Numbered from the stretch's first letter, positions 1-10,693 are shown. The stretch: 64,000 nucleotides of DNA from Vulcanimicrobiota bacterium (GCA_003168375.1 PMSI01000007.1:124001-188000), one strand, 5' to 3'. Notes: generated from the letters alone by a model not told the origin. A program made the numbers and translations.

Positions 1-519
1 GCGGAGGCGCGGCTCGCCACCGACCTCGCGCGCGCCGCGCTGGACGAGCGCCCGGCGCCGGTGATGCCGACCCCGCGCGACCTGCCGCCACCGCCGGCGA
101 TGCCCCCGATGTCGGGTACGCCGGGTATGTCGCGTATGCCGGACATGCCGGGCATGCCGGGTATGCCGGGGATCGCCCGCGGCGGGTCTCGCGGCGAGGG
201 TCCCGGCGGTTTCGGGGGCGGCGGTTTCCGCATGCACGGGTCGCACGGGTTCGACGCGATGAGCCTCGCCGAAGCGATGAAGATCGAGAGCGGTCCCGAG
301 GCAAAACAGCTCGCCCAGACGGCCGTCGACGCGAACGCCGCCGCGCAGCGCGCGGCGCTGGCCGGAAATGTCGCCGAAGCCTCCCGGCAAACCCGGCTCA
401 GCGCGGACCTCATGTCGGCGGTGAACGCGCTCGTCGCGCTCAACCATCCCGAGATGCGTCGGCAGGGAAACCTCCGCATCGAGATTCAGCGCGAAATGCG
501 GCCACCCGGGACGCAGTGA
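1..519 (+). CDS. 3' part of a Met/Pro/Gly-rich protein of unknown function
   Basis: The frame is open from the left edge, so the start lies outside the window; 172 residues are visible. About residues 22-60 are a low-complexity tract of short Met-Pro and Met-Pro-Gly repeats followed by a Gly-rich stretch. The last 90 residues are Ala-rich and probably helical. No family or catalytic motif is recognised. The gene runs toward the convergent coxG gene, 110 bp away, and does not obviously belong to the CODH-like locus. A surface or periplasmic protein with a flexible linker would fit the composition, but that is a guess. Confidence 0.6.
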   Translation, partial: AEARLATDLARAALDERPAPVMPTPRDLPPPPAMPPMSGTPGMSRMPDMPGMPGMPGIARGGSRGEGPGGFGGGGFRMHGSHGFDAMSLAEAMKIESGPEAKQLAQTAVDANAAAQRAALAGNVAEASRQTRLSADLMSAVNALVALNHPEMRRQGNLRIEIQREMRPPGTQ

Positions 520-629
520 GGGGACTCCGCCGCTCGCGGCGGCGAACCTCGCGGTAGGACGGACCCGGCGCGCTGCCTCGTGCAGCCCACACCCGGCGTC
601 GGGTCCGTCCGCCTCGCGGCTGCGGTTCG

Positions 630-1070
630 TCAGACGAGCTTGGCGAGGTTCGCGGCGAACGCCGCGATGGTTTTCTGCGCGACGCCTTCGATCAGGCGGC
701 CGCCGACCGTCGCGACGATCCCGCTGATCTGCGCGTCGGCGTGCAGAGCGACGTGCGTCTTGCCGTCGCGCGCGGTCGCGGTCGAGACGATCGTCGCGCT
801 GACCCCGCCGCGGCCGCGCAACTCGTCGCCCTTCACCTTGAGCGTCGCGACGTGGGTCGCGTCGTCGAACGACTCGACGACGATCGTCGCGCGGTAGCTC
901 ACCGAGACCGGGCCGATTTTTACCGCGACCTTCGCGCGGTACGTCCGCTCGTCGACCATTTCGGTGATCTCGGCATTGGGTATGCAGGTCGCGACGCGCG
1001 GGACGTCTTTGAGCAGCGGCCACACGCGCTCGAGCGGCGCGTCGACGTCGAAGGCGTCGTCGATCGTCAC
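630..1070 (-). CDS. coxG: CoxG-like SRPBCC-fold protein (CO dehydrogenase subunit G family)
   Basis: A 146-residue protein of the CoxG/SRPBCC family, which in characterised cox clusters helps recruit or mature the molybdenum hydroxylase at the membrane. Family hallmarks are the N-terminal strand FDVDAPLERVWPLLKDV, the PNAEI segment with its preceding Cys near residue 29, and the C-terminal GGRLIEGVAQKTI helix. The GTG start at 1068-1070 overlaps the stop of the upstream xdhC-type gene in a GTGA junction. The frame stays open farther upstream, but only as a shadow of that gene. It is the last gene of a five-gene leftward run, all overlapping by 4 bp, so translational coupling is likely. Confidence 0.85.
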   Translation of the reverse strand: MTIDDAFDVDAPLERVWPLLKDVPRVATCIPNAEITEMVDERTYRAKVAVKIGPVSVSYRATIVVESFDDATHVATLKVKGDELRGRGGVSATIVSTATARDGKTHVALHADAQISGIVATVGGRLIEGVAQKTIAAFAANLAKLV

Positions 1071-1864
1071 GGCAAGGACGCCGGGGTGCGCGCGTTGTGG
1101 ACGGGCAACGTTCCCTCGCTCAGCCGGCCGCCGCGGCGCGCTTCGCGGAGTGCGATGATCTCGGCGGCGATCGAGATCGCCGTCTCCTCGGGAGTGCGCG
1201 CGCCGATGTCGAGACCGATCGGTGCGCTGATGCGTGCCAAGTCGTCGTCGCCGACGCCGTGCGCGCGCAGCTCCTCGATGCGGTTCGCGTGCGTGCGGCG
1301 GCTCCCCATCGCACCGATGTAGCCGGCCTCGGTGCGTAGCGCGACGCGCAGCAGCGGGATGTCGAACTTCACGTCGTGGGTGAGCACGATCAGTGCGGTC
1401 CGCGTGTCGACCGGCGCCTTCGCGAGGAACTCGTCGGGCCACGCCACGACGATCTCGTCGGCATCGGGGATGCGCTGCTTCGTCGCGAACACCGGTCGCG
1501 CGTCGATCACGGTCACCTGGTAGCCGAGATACTTGCCGATCCGCGCCATCGCGCGCGAGAAGTCGATCGCTCCGAACACGTACATCACCGGCTTCGGCGC
1601 GTAGGCGGCGATGAACAGCCGCACCTCGACGCCGACCGGCTCGCCGTCCTCGCCGAACGAGCGCGTCGCGGTCTCACCGACGGCGAGGAGCGCGCGCGCC
1701 TCGCCTGCCCCCGCGACGTTCAGCCCGGGCGTGCCGAGATCGCCGGACACGTCGTCGTCGAAGACGAGCAGCTTCGCTCCGGCCTGCGGGCCGTCGATGC
1801 GCGTGACGAGCGCGACCGGGCGGTCGGCGTGCAGCGCTTCCGCCAGACGCTCGAAGAGCGTCAC
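1067..1864 (-). CDS. XdhC/CoxI C-terminal (Rossmann) domain protein
   Basis: 265 residues. The Rossmann-like half of the XdhC/CoxI family spans about 90-215: YVFGAIDFSRAMARIGKYLG, then VTVIDARPVFAT and GYIGAMGSRR. XdhC proteins bind molybdenum cofactor and insert it, in sulfurated form, into xanthine-dehydrogenase-type enzymes. Here this half is separate from the Cys-containing N-terminal half, which is the next gene upstream. The GTG start at 1862-1864 overlaps the upstream stop (GTGA). The canonical GxG dinucleotide motif reads VFGAID, so the nucleotide site may be degenerate. Assignment rests on motif recognition and cox-locus context. Confidence 0.8.
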   Translation of the reverse strand: MTLFERLAEALHADRPVALVTRIDGPQAGAKLLVFDDDVSGDLGTPGLNVAGAGEARALLAVGETATRSFGEDGEPVGVEVRLFIAAYAPKPVMYVFGAIDFSRAMARIGKYLGYQVTVIDARPVFATKQRIPDADEIVVAWPDEFLAKAPVDTRTALIVLTHDVKFDIPLLRVALRTEAGYIGAMGSRRTHANRIEELRAHGVGDDDLARISAPIGLDIGARTPEETAISIAAEIIALREARRGGRLSEGTLPVHNARTPASLP

Positions 1865-2175
1865 CAGTCGAGCCGCTCGACGAAGACGTGGATCGTCCCG
1901 CCGCAGGTCAGTCCGACCGAGATCGCGTCGGCGTCGCTGATCCCGTAGCTGACCAGGCGCGGGCGACCGGTTGCGATCGCATCCTGCGCTTCCTCGTAGA
2001 CCGCCGACTCGACGCAGCCGCCGCTCACCGAGCCGGCGACGGCGCCGCGCTCGCTGACCGCCAGGACCGCGCCCGGGTCGCGGGGGGCCGAGTTCTCCAC
2101 GCCGACGACGGTCGCGACCGCCACGCGCTGCCCCTCGGCCCGCCAGCGCTCGATCGTGTCCAGAACGTCGATCAT
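1861..2175 (-). CDS. XdhC/CoxI N-terminal domain protein (stand-alone)
   Basis: A 104-residue protein corresponding only to the N-terminal XdhC_CoxI domain. It contains the conserved NSAPRDPGAVLAV strand, the GGCVE motif (Cys 54) and a second Cys in LTCGG (Cys 91). In full-length XdhC/CoxI proteins these elements belong to the cofactor-binding half. Its ATG sits in an ATGA overlap with the stop of the VWA gene. The two XdhC halves are therefore adjacent separate genes that presumably act as a pair. The call is firm; which half binds molybdenum cofactor here is inference. Confidence 0.82.
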   Translation of the reverse strand: MIDVLDTIERWRAEGQRVAVATVVGVENSAPRDPGAVLAVSERGAVAGSVSGGCVESAVYEEAQDAIATGRPRLVSYGISDADAISVGLTCGGTIHVFVERLDW

Positions 2176-3329
2176 GCGATCCTTCCTTCGATGGCGTCCG
2201 CCACCGCGTCCAGCGTTCGCAGGCTATGACCCGACAAGAACGCGTCGAGATACGGTAGCGCGGCGGCCATCCCTCGCGCGAGCGGCTCGTATGCCGCGTG
2301 GCGTTTGTGCGGGTTCACCCACACGATCCGCCGCGCGAGCCGGCGCAAGCGTTGCAGTTCGGTGCCGACGAGCGCCGGATCGTCGCGCTCCCAGCCGTCG
2401 GAGAGGATCACGACGGTCCCGCCGCGCGCCGCACCGCGCTGCGCGAAGCCGTCGTTGAACGCGCGCAGCGCCGCGCCGATCCGCGTCCCGCCGCCGTAGT
2501 CGCGCACCGCCGACGCGATCGCGCTCATCAGGCGCTCGTCGCCGGCGCGCTTCAACAGCGGCGTCAGGTCGGTGAGCCGGGTCGCGAAGGCAAAGGCGCG
2601 CACCGCGGGCCGCGCGACCGCGGTGACGCGAGCGTACTGCAGCAGCGCCCGAGCGAACGGCGCCATCGAGCCCGAGACGTCGAGGATGAAGACGACGGGC
2701 CGCAGCCGCTCGCGGCGGCGCGACGCGCGCCGGCGGAGCAGCTCGCCGGCCGTGCGCGACGCGCCGCGCAGCGTTCCGCGGAAATCGAAGCGGTCGCCGT
2801 GGGCGTGGGCACGCCGGCGACGCGAGGTGCGGTACTCGCCCGCGACGCGGACGCGGGCGATCAGCCGCAGCATCGCGGCTCGTTCGCTCTCGTCGAAATC
2901 CTCGAACGCTTTGTCGGTGAGCCGGTGTTCGCTCGAAGCCATGATCCATTGCGTCGGCGCGCGTTCGGCGAGGCGCTCGTCCGCGGGACGGTCCGACGGA
3001 GCCGGCGGGATCGATTCGCGCTGCGGAAGGTCGCGCGCTTGGCGGCGCGGCGGCGCGTCGACGGAGCGGACGAGCCGGCGCAGCGCGTCCGCGTCACCGA
3101 GCGCGCCGAAGAATTCCAGAAAGGCCACGTGGAACGCATCGAGGTCGTCGATCGACGGCAGCATCGCCGCGCGTGCGCGCCAGTAGAGCTCGCTCGCCGA
3201 ACGCGCCGGAAGCGCCAACAGCACCTCCGCGAACGTGCGAGCCCGCCGCGTCCCGGCGACGACGCCTCGAGCGCGCAGCGCGCGATCGAAGCCCGCCGCC
3301 GTCGTTACCTCATCATCGCTCCGTGTCAT
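2172..3329 (-). CDS. coxE: CoxE-like von Willebrand factor A domain protein
   Basis: 385 residues. The C-terminal half is a VWA domain with an intact metal-ion-dependent adhesion site, DVSGSM at about 217-222, and later GGGTRIG and [10 protein letters not shown] segments. The central region is Arg-rich (RRRRAHAH and similar). Together with the adjacent MoxR ATPase it matches the CoxD/CoxE chaperone pair. In Oligotropha-type systems that pair remodels the CODH active site, building the Cu-S-Mo cluster in form I enzymes. The ATG overlaps the moxR stop (ATGA at 3326-3329). The frame remains open upstream for another 900 nt, but only antisense-like within moxR, so the coupled ATG was chosen. Confidence 0.85.
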   Translation of the reverse strand: MTRSDDEVTTAAGFDRALRARGVVAGTRRARTFAEVLLALPARSASELYWRARAAMLPSIDDLDAFHVAFLEFFGALGDADALRRLVRSVDAPPRRQARDLPQRESIPPAPSDRPADERLAERAPTQWIMASSEHRLTDKAFEDFDESERAAMLRLIARVRVAGEYRTSRRRRAHAHGDRFDFRGTLRGASRTAGELLRRRASRRRERLRPVVFILDVSGSMAPFARALLQYARVTAVARPAVRAFAFATRLTDLTPLLKRAGDERLMSAIASAVRDYGGGTRIGAALRAFNDGFAQRGAARGGTVVILSDGWERDDPALVGTELQRLRRLARRIVWVNPHKRHAAYEPLARGMAAALPYLDAFLSGHSLRTLDAVADAIEGRIA

Positions 3330-4207
3330 CCTCCGCCATCCGCCGCGGCGATGATCGAGGTTGCCGACGCGAGCGCCGTCTCGATGTCCTCCGGGTACTT
3401 CAGAACGCTCCCGAGCGAGCGCTCGAACACGTCGGCGCCCAGCCGCTGGGCGCCGAGCAGCTGCAGCGTCTGGGCCCAGTCGAGCGATTCCGAGATCCCC
3501 GGCGCTTTGCGCAGTTCGTGCTCGCGCAGGGCCGCCGATGCCCGCGCGACGTCGGCGGCGAGCGCCGGCGCGAGCTGCGGAAGGTGGAGCCGCAGGATCT
3601 CGATCTCCCGCTCGACCGACGGGTGGCCGATCCAGTGGTAGAAGCACCGCCGCTTGAGCGCGTCGTGCAGGTCGCGGGTGCGGTTCGAGGTCAGCACGAC
3701 GATCGGCGGATGGCTCGCCGCGACCGTGCCCCGCTCGGGGATCGAGATCGCGAAGTCGGCGAGGAACTCCAGCAGAAACGCCTCGAACTCGTCGTCGGCG
3801 CGGTCGATCTCGTCGATCAGCAGCACGATGCCGCGCGGGCGTGTCGCCCCGAGCGCCGCGAGCAGCGGCCGGCGGATCAGGAACTCGTCGTGATACAGAT
3901 CCGGCGTGTGCTCGTGCGAGCCTTCGGCGGCGCGGATCGCGAGCAGCTGCTTCCCGTAGTTCCAGTCGTACGCCGCCGCCGCGAGATCCAGGCCCTCGTA
4001 GCACTGCAGGCGGAGAAGCTGCGCTCCGAAGACGCTCGCCAATGCCCGTGCCGCGTCGGTCTTTCCGACGCCGGCGTCGCCTTCGAGCAGCACCGCGCGC
4101 TCGAGCGCGACCGCGCACGCGAGCGCCGTCGCGAGCCCGGCGTCCGCGACGTACCCGGCTTCCAGGAGGCGCCGCCGGAGGTCGTCCACGTCGACGGAAT
4201 TCGGCAT
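3326..4207 (-). CDS. coxD: MoxR-family AAA+ ATPase (CoxD-like)
   Basis: 293 residues. Walker A GDAGVGKT is at 43-50, Walker B LLIDEID at about 129-135, sensor 1 in [11 protein letters not shown], and the arginine-containing [10 protein letters not shown] segment follows. MoxR ATPases pair with VWA proteins as metal-enzyme chaperones, and the VWA partner overlaps it downstream. The ATG at 4205-4207 faces coxS across 87 bp, so promoters for both arms must lie in 4208-4294. No clear -35/-10 pair can be seen there. First gene of the leftward maturation operon. Confidence 0.9.
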   Translation of the reverse strand: MPNSVDVDDLRRRLLEAGYVADAGLATALACAVALERAVLLEGDAGVGKTDAARALASVFGAQLLRLQCYEGLDLAAAAYDWNYGKQLLAIRAAEGSHEHTPDLYHDEFLIRRPLLAALGATRPRGIVLLIDEIDRADDEFEAFLLEFLADFAISIPERGTVAASHPPIVVLTSNRTRDLHDALKRRCFYHWIGHPSVEREIEILRLHLPQLAPALAADVARASAALREHELRKAPGISESLDWAQTLQLLGAQRLGADVFERSLGSVLKYPEDIETALASATSIIAAADGGG

Positions 4208-4294
4208 TCACCAGCGATTCTGGGAGCTGCAAGGATATTCCGGCGTCGCATCGGTAGCTTCCGGGTCCCCCGGTTGTCCCACGGAGACGCTCTC

Positions 4295-4870
4295 ATGCAG
4301 ATCGACCTCACCGTCAACGGGAAGCAAACGTTCATCGACGTGGAGCCGCGCTTGCTCCTGGTGCACGCGCTCCGCGACTCGCTGAACCTCACCGGCACCC
4401 ACGTCGGGTGCGATACCTCGAGCTGTGGCGCGTGCACGGTGCTGCTCGACGGCGTCTCGGTGAAGAGCTGCACCGTCTTCGCCGTCCAGGCGAGCGGTCA
4501 CGAGGTGACCACGATCGAGGGGATCGGCACCGCCGACTCGCTGCACCCGATGCAGGAGGCGTTCTGGACCGCGCACGGTCTGCAGTGCGGTTACTGCACG
4601 ACCGGGATGATCGTGAGCGCGGTCGATCTGCTCAAGCGCAACCCCGATCCGAGTGACGACGAAATTCGCGCGGGGCTCGAAGGGAATCTGTGCCGCTGCA
4701 CGGGGTATGAGAACATCGTGAAAGCCGTGCGCGCCGCCGGCGCGGCGATGCGCGCGGGCGATCCGAGGCACAGCGTGAACGAGCTGATGCCGATCCATCC
4801 GCCGACCGTAGAACCGCCGCCGAGCGGCGAGGCGATCATCCCGCAGCAGCTCCAGGAGGCGAAGGTCTGA
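4295..4870 (+). CDS. coxS: CO dehydrogenase-like small subunit, [2Fe-2S] protein CoxS
   Basis: 191 residues. The N-terminal plant-type ferredoxin domain has Cys 39, 44, 47 and 59, and the C-terminal helical [2Fe-2S] domain has [11 protein letters not shown] and LCRCTGY. These carry electrons from the Mo centre to FAD. The ATG is preceded by GGAGA at the right distance. The last 30 residues form a Pro-rich tail beyond the usual CoxS end. The stop overlaps the coxL start by one base (TGATG). First gene of the S-L-M operon, an order typical of form II CODH-like enzymes rather than the M-S-L order of form I. Confidence 0.95.
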   Translation: MQIDLTVNGKQTFIDVEPRLLLVHALRDSLNLTGTHVGCDTSSCGACTVLLDGVSVKSCTVFAVQASGHEVTTIEGIGTADSLHPMQEAFWTAHGLQCGYCTTGMIVSAVDLLKRNPDPSDDEIRAGLEGNLCRCTGYENIVKAVRAAGAAMRAGDPRHSVNELMPIHPPTVEPPPSGEAIIPQQLQEAKV

Positions 4871-7214
4871 TGGCGTTCACGACGATGGTCGGCGCGCGTA
4901 TCCGCCGCCGCGAAGATCCCCGCCTCATCACCGGCCGCGCGACGTACGTCGACGACGTACGGCAGGTGGGCACGGTCTACGCCGCCTTCGTGCGCAGCCC
5001 GTACGGCCACGCCAAGATCACGAGCATCGACACCGCCCAGGCCAAGAGCGATCCGCACGTACTCGCGGTCTACACCGGCGAGGACCTGCATCACGCGCAC
5101 AACCTCAAGGCGTCGCTGCCGGTCGCGCACAAGATGCCCGACCTCAAGACGCCCCCGCACTACGTGCTGGCGCTCGATGAGGCCCGCGTCGTCGGCGAAG
5201 CGGTCGCGATCGTCGTCGCCGACTCGCCGTATACCGCGCGCGACGCCGCCGAAAAGGTCGTCGTCGAGTACGAGCAGCTCCCGGCGGTCGTCGATATCGA
5301 GAAGGCGGCGGCCGGGCCGCCGTACGTGCACGAGTCGCTCGGTACGAACGTGGCGTTCACGATGCCGTTTTCCGCCGGTGATCCCGACAAGGCGTTCGCC
5401 GAGGCCGACGTGACGATCAAACAGCGCATCGTCAACCAGCGCGTCGCTCCGGTGCCGATCGAACCCCGCTCGATGGTCGCCAGCTACGACGCCGGGATGC
5501 AGCAGCTCACGCTCTACTCCGCCACGCAGATCCCGCATTTGCTGCGCACGCAATTGGCGATCGCCCTGGGTCTGCCCGAGAACAAGATCCGCGTGATCGC
5601 GCCCGAAGTCGGCGGCGGTTTCGGGGCCAAGCTGAACGTCTACGCCGAAGAAGTGGTCGTGAGCTGGGTCGCGATGCAGCTCGAACGCCCGGTGAAGTAC
5701 ATCGAGACGCGCTCGGAGTGCTTCCAGGCGATGATCCACGGGCGCGACCAGATCGACGACCTGGAGGTCGCCGCGAAGAACGACGGCACGATCACGGCGT
5801 TGCGGTTGAAGATCACCGCGAACATGGGCGCCTACCACCAGCTCCTCACGCCGGTGATTCCGACGCTCACGATGCTGATGGCTCACGGCTGCTACAAATT
5901 CGAAAATATCGCCGCCGAGGTCGTCGGCGTGTTCACCAACACGATGTCGACCGACGCCTACCGCGGCGCGGGCCGGCCCGAGGCGACGTTCTTCATCGAG
6001 CGCGCGATCGATATGGTCGCGCAGCGCCTCAAGCTCGATCCGGTCGACGTGCGGCGCAAGAACTTCATCGCATCCAGTGCGTTCCCGCACACGACCGCGA
6101 CCGGGCTCACGTACGACTCGGGCGACTACGAGACGACGATGGACAAGGCGCTCGCGATCATCGACTATGCGGGCCTGCGCAAGCAGCAAGAAGAGTTGCG
6201 CAAACAAGGACGCTACCTCGGCATCGGGATTTCGACGTACGTCGAGGTCTGCGGGATGGGGCCGTCGGCGGCGATGCCGGCCGCCGGTTGGGACTCGGCG
6301 ACGATCCGCGTCGAGCCGACGGGCAGCATCACGGTGCTGACCGGCGTCTCGCCGCACGGCCAGGGTCAGGAGACGACGTTCGCGCAGATCGTCGCCGACG
6401 AGCTGGGCGTGCCGATCGACCACGTGTCGGTGATCCACGGCGACACCGACAAGGTGCAGTACGGGGTCGGCACGTTCGGTTCGCGCGGCACCGCGGTCGG
6501 CGGCGCCGCGCTGAAGCTGGCGATCGACACGATCCAGGCGAAGGCGGTCAAGATCGCCGCGCACCAGTGGGAAGCGAATCCCGACGACGTCGAGTACCGC
6601 GACGGCAAGATGCAGGTGAAGGGCGATCCGTCGAAGTCGATGACGACCGCCGAGGCCGGCTTCCTGGCGTTCATGGGCGACAAGCTGCCGCCCGGGCTCG
6701 AGCCCGGGCTCGACGCGACGCGCCGCTTCGAACCGCCGAACTTCGTCTTTCCGTTCGGCACGCACATCTGCGTGGTCGAGGTCGACGCGCAGTCGGGCGA
6801 GGTGAAGTTCGTCAAGTACCTTGCAGTCGACGATTGCGGGCGGCTGATCAATCCGATGATCGCCGAAGGGCAAATCCACGGCGGGATCGCCCAGGGTCTG
6901 TCGCAGGCGCTGTTCGAGGAGGTCGTCTATGACGGCAACGGCCAGCTGCTCACCGGAACGCTGATGGACTACGCGATCCCGCACGCCGAGCAAGTCCCGC
7001 ACTACGAGCTCGATCACACCGTCACACCGACGACCGTGAACCCGCTCGGGATCAAGGGGATCGGCGAAGCGGGGACGATCGGCTCGACGCCGGCGGTCGC
7101 GAACGCAGTCATCGACGCGCTCGCGCCGTTCGGCGTCGTGCACATCGACATGCCGTTGAAACCCGAAAAACTCTGGGCCGCGATGCAGGCCGTGCCGTCG
7201 AACGGGAGCGTGCG

Positions 7215-7218
<4 letters not shown>
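4870..7218 (+). CDS. coxL: Form II CO dehydrogenase-like large (molybdenum-binding) subunit
   Basis: 782 residues, the normal length for the xanthine-oxidase-family Mo subunit. It holds the molybdopterin cytosine dinucleotide domains and a catalytic-type Glu at about 733 in GIKGIGEAGTIG. The active-site loop reads AYRGAGR (363-369). That is the form II signature; form I enzymes proven to oxidise CO carry AYxCSFR with the Cu-ligating Cys. This protein has no such Cys, so CO oxidation cannot be assumed and another hydroxylation substrate is plausible. Located between coxS and coxM, overlapping both. Confidence 0.93.
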
Positions 7219-8069
<851 letters not shown>

Positions 8070-8124
8070 CGAGATCGCACCGCTACACGGTCGGGTAGGG
8101 TCGCCCGGCCCTCGGCGTCTAGTC

Positions 8125-8206
8125 TTTCGGGCACCACTCCAGGGCAAGCGCCCGGACCGGGCAAAGCCGCCTGGTCCGGGGTCCATCCCGACAGCCAGGG
8201 GCTCAT
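8125..8206 (+). promoter_or_regulatory. Candidate GEMM-I-like (cyclic dinucleotide) riboswitch leader
   Basis: Directly upstream of the beta-helix lipoprotein. AGGGCAA (8141-8147) is followed by a GCCC/GGGC hairpin with a 5-nt loop, then GCAAAGCC (8161-8168). A second nested hairpin follows, CCTGG/CCAGG outside and CGGG/CCCG inside. GGGCAA and GCAAAGCC flanking a hairpin resemble the conserved core of GEMM-I RNAs. The usual GACG before CAAAGCC and the GNRA loop are not evident, so the match is partial. A PAS-GGDEF cyclase encoded at 49904-50830 makes a c-di-GMP ligand conceivable. Confidence 0.35.
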
Positions 8207-8208
8207 CC

Positions 8209-9207
8209 ATGCGACTTGCCGCCGTTCGTCTGTTCACCGTTCTTGCAACCGGTGCGCTCTTGAGCGCCTGCGGCGGCGGAGGCGGCGGGTCGACCTCGCC
8301 GGCCGTGCTTCCCGGGGTGACGTCGCCCGACGGGGCTGCGCGCGCGGTGAACTCCGCGACGCGGAATGCGCCGGCGCCCGTGACGACCGCGCCGCCCCCG
8401 GCTGGCTGCACGTACGTCGTGACAAAGAACCCGGCGACGCAGCTCGATACGTCGAGGACTGCCAAATCGTTCACCACCGGCTCGGGTGAAGACGCGGAGG
8501 AGTCCGGCGAGCACGAAGGCGAGCGCGGCGGCAGAGGTCGCCTGAACCTCGACGCGACGGGCTGCGACTACGGCATCTATCTGGGACCGAAGTCGAAACA
8601 CGCGCGCATTCGGAACGCACGCATCCACGGCGCCGGTCGCGCCCAAATCGTCGCCGAGGGGTCCGACGACCTTCAGATCACCGACACGGCGACCGACGGC
8701 GGCTCGTTCGCCAGCATCGAATTCACCTACGGAGCGAGCGGCTCGGTCGAGCGTTCGTTCGTCACCAACGCGTTTGTCGGGATCATCTACAACTTCAGCT
8801 CGCGCGGCCTCGTCGGCGAGACATTGGTCACGAACACGTCGTTCTTGGGGATCGACATCACCGCAAACTCGAACGTAACGGTTGAAGACACGCGCATCGA
8901 CAATTCGATGAACGTCGGCGGCGGCGTAGCGGTCCAGCTCGGTGCGAACGGCGTCCTGCGCAACGTCACCGCGATTGGTGCGGGCGTGCCGAATATCGGT
9001 ATACAGGCCGGTTTCTTCTTCGGCTACCTCAATCCGCATGTGTCGACCAGCCACCTCACGGCGATCAACAACCAGTATGGTTTCATCAGCTACTGCATAG
9101 CCGGCATCAACAGCGTAGCCGACCTCACGAACGCGCACGACGTCGCGCAGAACAGCACGGTGGCCAACTACTTCATTCTGACCAGCGCCTGCCCGTCGCC
9201 CCCGTAA
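8209..9207 (+). CDS. Secreted lipoprotein with parallel beta-helix (pectate-lyase-like) repeats
   Basis: 332 residues. It begins with a lipoprotein signal peptide ending in the lipobox LLSAC, followed by a Gly/Ser linker. From about residue 120 onward there are recurring short strands with Asn/Thr/Ile/Val periodicity (IRNARIHGAG, LQITDTATDGG, VTVEDTRIDNS, GVLRNVTAIG), as in right-handed beta-helix proteins. No catalytic residues of a named carbohydrate enzyme are recognised. A cell-surface binding or adhesive role is inferred. The ATG follows the structured leader described separately. Confidence 0.75.
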   Translation: MRLAAVRLFTVLATGALLSACGGGGGGSTSPAVLPGVTSPDGAARAVNSATRNAPAPVTTAPPPAGCTYVVTKNPATQLDTSRTAKSFTTGSGEDAEESGEHEGERGGRGRLNLDATGCDYGIYLGPKSKHARIRNARIHGAGRAQIVAEGSDDLQITDTATDGGSFASIEFTYGASGSVERSFVTNAFVGIIYNFSSRGLVGETLVTNTSFLGIDITANSNVTVEDTRIDNSMNVGGGVAVQLGANGVLRNVTAIGAGVPNIGIQAGFFFGYLNPHVSTSHLTAINNQYGFISYCIAGINSVADLTNAHDVAQNSTVANYFILTSACPSPP

Positions 9208-9334
9208 GACGAGCCCATCACCGAGCAAACCGCTTGGGTTACCGAGCTACTGAACCCGGGGACCTTGCTGCCGTGCCGCGGCTCGCGGATAAGTCGCAAC
9301 ACGTCGCGGCACCGCATGGTACGGTAGTGGTGTC

Positions 9335-10693
9335 ATGCCGGCGCGAGCCACACCGGTCGAGCGCGCGATCGACGCGCTGCAAAAACTACCCGTCGGGGAT
9401 CTGGCGGCGCGCGACCACGTGCGGACGGTCCGCTCGACCGTCGCCGTCGCGAACGACGACGAGATCTTGCGCTTCCTCCGGCTCCTCGACCGGTTGGACG
9501 TCGACGCGGCGCAGGTCGAGCGCGGCCTCGAGCGTGCGCACGCGACGGTTCCGGTCGAGCGGCGGGTCGCGCTGGCGAAGCTGCGCCAGGCGCTGGAGCC
9601 GGTGCGCGACGGTGTGCTGCGGCATCTCGCCGCACCGCCGAGCGATCTGCGGTTCGTCGTCGACCTGCGTGCCGCACTGATGACGTACGTCGCGAAGCGC
9701 GCCGACGCCGCCGAGTTGGCGCCGCTCGACGACGACCTGCGCGCGTTTCTCGCCGCGCGGCTCGACCTGGGGCTGCTCGAGCTGCGGCGGCTCACCTGGG
9801 CCGATTCGGCCGCGCTGCTCGAACGGCTGGCGCGCTCGGAGGCGGTCCACGCAGTGCGCGGCTGGTTCGATTTGAAAGACCGGCTCGACGACGATCGCCG
9901 CGTCTACGCGTTCTTCCACCCTGCGCTGCCCGGGACGCCGCTGGTCTTCACCGAGGTCGCGTTGACCGATGAGATGCCGACGTCGATCCGAGCGATCCTC
10001 AACAAGGACGCCGAGCGGGTCGACGCCGCGTCGGCACGCTCCGCGACGTTCTACTCGATCTCGAACTGCGAGCCCGGCCTGACGGGGATCCCGTTCGGCA
10101 ACGCGCTGATCAAGCACGCGGTCGAACAACTGCGCCTCGAGTTGCCGCGTCTGCGAACCTTTGCGACGCTCTCGCCGCTGCCCGGCTTCGCCGGTTGGGT
10201 GCGCGGGCTCGGCGAACGCGTCTCGCCCGAGGTTCGCGCGTCGCTCGCGATCCCCGGCTGGCACCGCAGCGCAACCGCGAGCGCGGAGCTGCGCGAACCG
10301 TTGCTGCGGCTCGCCGCGCGCTATCTGCTCGCCGCCAAGCGCGGCGACGGGGCGCCGCGCGACCCGGTCGCGCGGTTCCACCTCGCGAACGGCGCGCAGG
10401 TCGAACGCCTCGATTGGCTCGCCGATCCGACGCCGCGCGGGATCGAGCAATCGTACGGCGTGATGGCGAACTACCGCTACGCACTCGACCGCTACCCCGC
10501 GAATCAGCTCGCGTATGCGTCGAGCCACAGCATCGATGCGAGCTCCGCGGTGCGCGCGCTGGCGCTCGCCGATCCGACGATTCTCGAAGAGTCGCCGCCC
10601 GCGATCTCGCGCCGGGCGGCGCTCCTCGCCGCGATGCGCGGCGTCGCGTCGCGCGCGAGGAAGCTGATGTCGCGAGCGCCCGCTAGGGCCTGA
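9335..10693 (+). CDS. Malonyl-CoA decarboxylase
   Basis: 452 residues, close to the usual MCD length. It decarboxylates malonyl-CoA to acetyl-CoA. The N-terminal half is the helical oligomerisation domain. The C-terminal half is the GCN5-like catalytic domain with TFATLSPLPGFAGW (Ser), FHLANGA with the catalytic His, and the GIEQSYGVMANYRY segment typical of the family. Both catalytic residues known from the human enzyme (Ser and His) have visible counterparts. It stands alone, 127 bp after the lipoprotein gene and without matABC-like neighbours. It may recycle malonyl-CoA or relieve its inhibition of other enzymes. Confidence 0.9.
   Translation: MPARATPVERAIDALQKLPVGDLAARDHVRTVRSTVAVANDDEILRFLRLLDRLDVDAAQVERGLERAHATVPVERRVALAKLRQALEPVRDGVLRHLAAPPSDLRFVVDLRAALMTYVAKRADAAELAPLDDDLRAFLAARLDLGLLELRRLTWADSAALLERLARSEAVHAVRGWFDLKDRLDDDRRVYAFFHPALPGTPLVFTEVALTDEMPTSIRAILNKDAERVDAASARSATFYSISNCEPGLTGIPFGNALIKHAVEQLRLELPRLRTFATLSPLPGFAGWVRGLGERVSPEVRASLAIPGWHRSATASAELREPLLRLAARYLLAAKRGDGAPRDPVARFHLANGAQVERLDWLADPTPRGIEQSYGVMANYRYALDRYPANQLAYASSHSIDASSAVRALALADPTILEESPPAISRRAALLAAMRGVASRARKLMSRAPARA

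Noticed and set aside
580-897. Plus-strand frame of 105 codons near the left end
   Set aside because: It lies antisense to coxG, whose homology is clear; no Shine-Dalgarno or domain.
2172-4232. 686-residue version of the VWA protein
   Set aside because: The N-terminal 301 residues are an out-of-frame shadow of moxR; the ATGA junction at 3326-3329 gives the sensible start.
4591-7143. 850-codon minus-strand reading frame opposite coxL (and similarly long frames opposite lhr, the cytochrome, amidase and monooxygenase genes)
   Set aside because: They mirror the codon structure of well-identified genes in very GC-rich DNA, are Arg/Asp/His/Val-rich, and contain no recognisable domain.
9214-9310. 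Possible c-di-AMP (ydaO-like) leader before malonyl-CoA decarboxylase, from GGGTTACCGAG and CCCGGGGACC
   Set aside because: Only short fragments resemble the consensus; the later conserved blocks of that riboswitch are missing.
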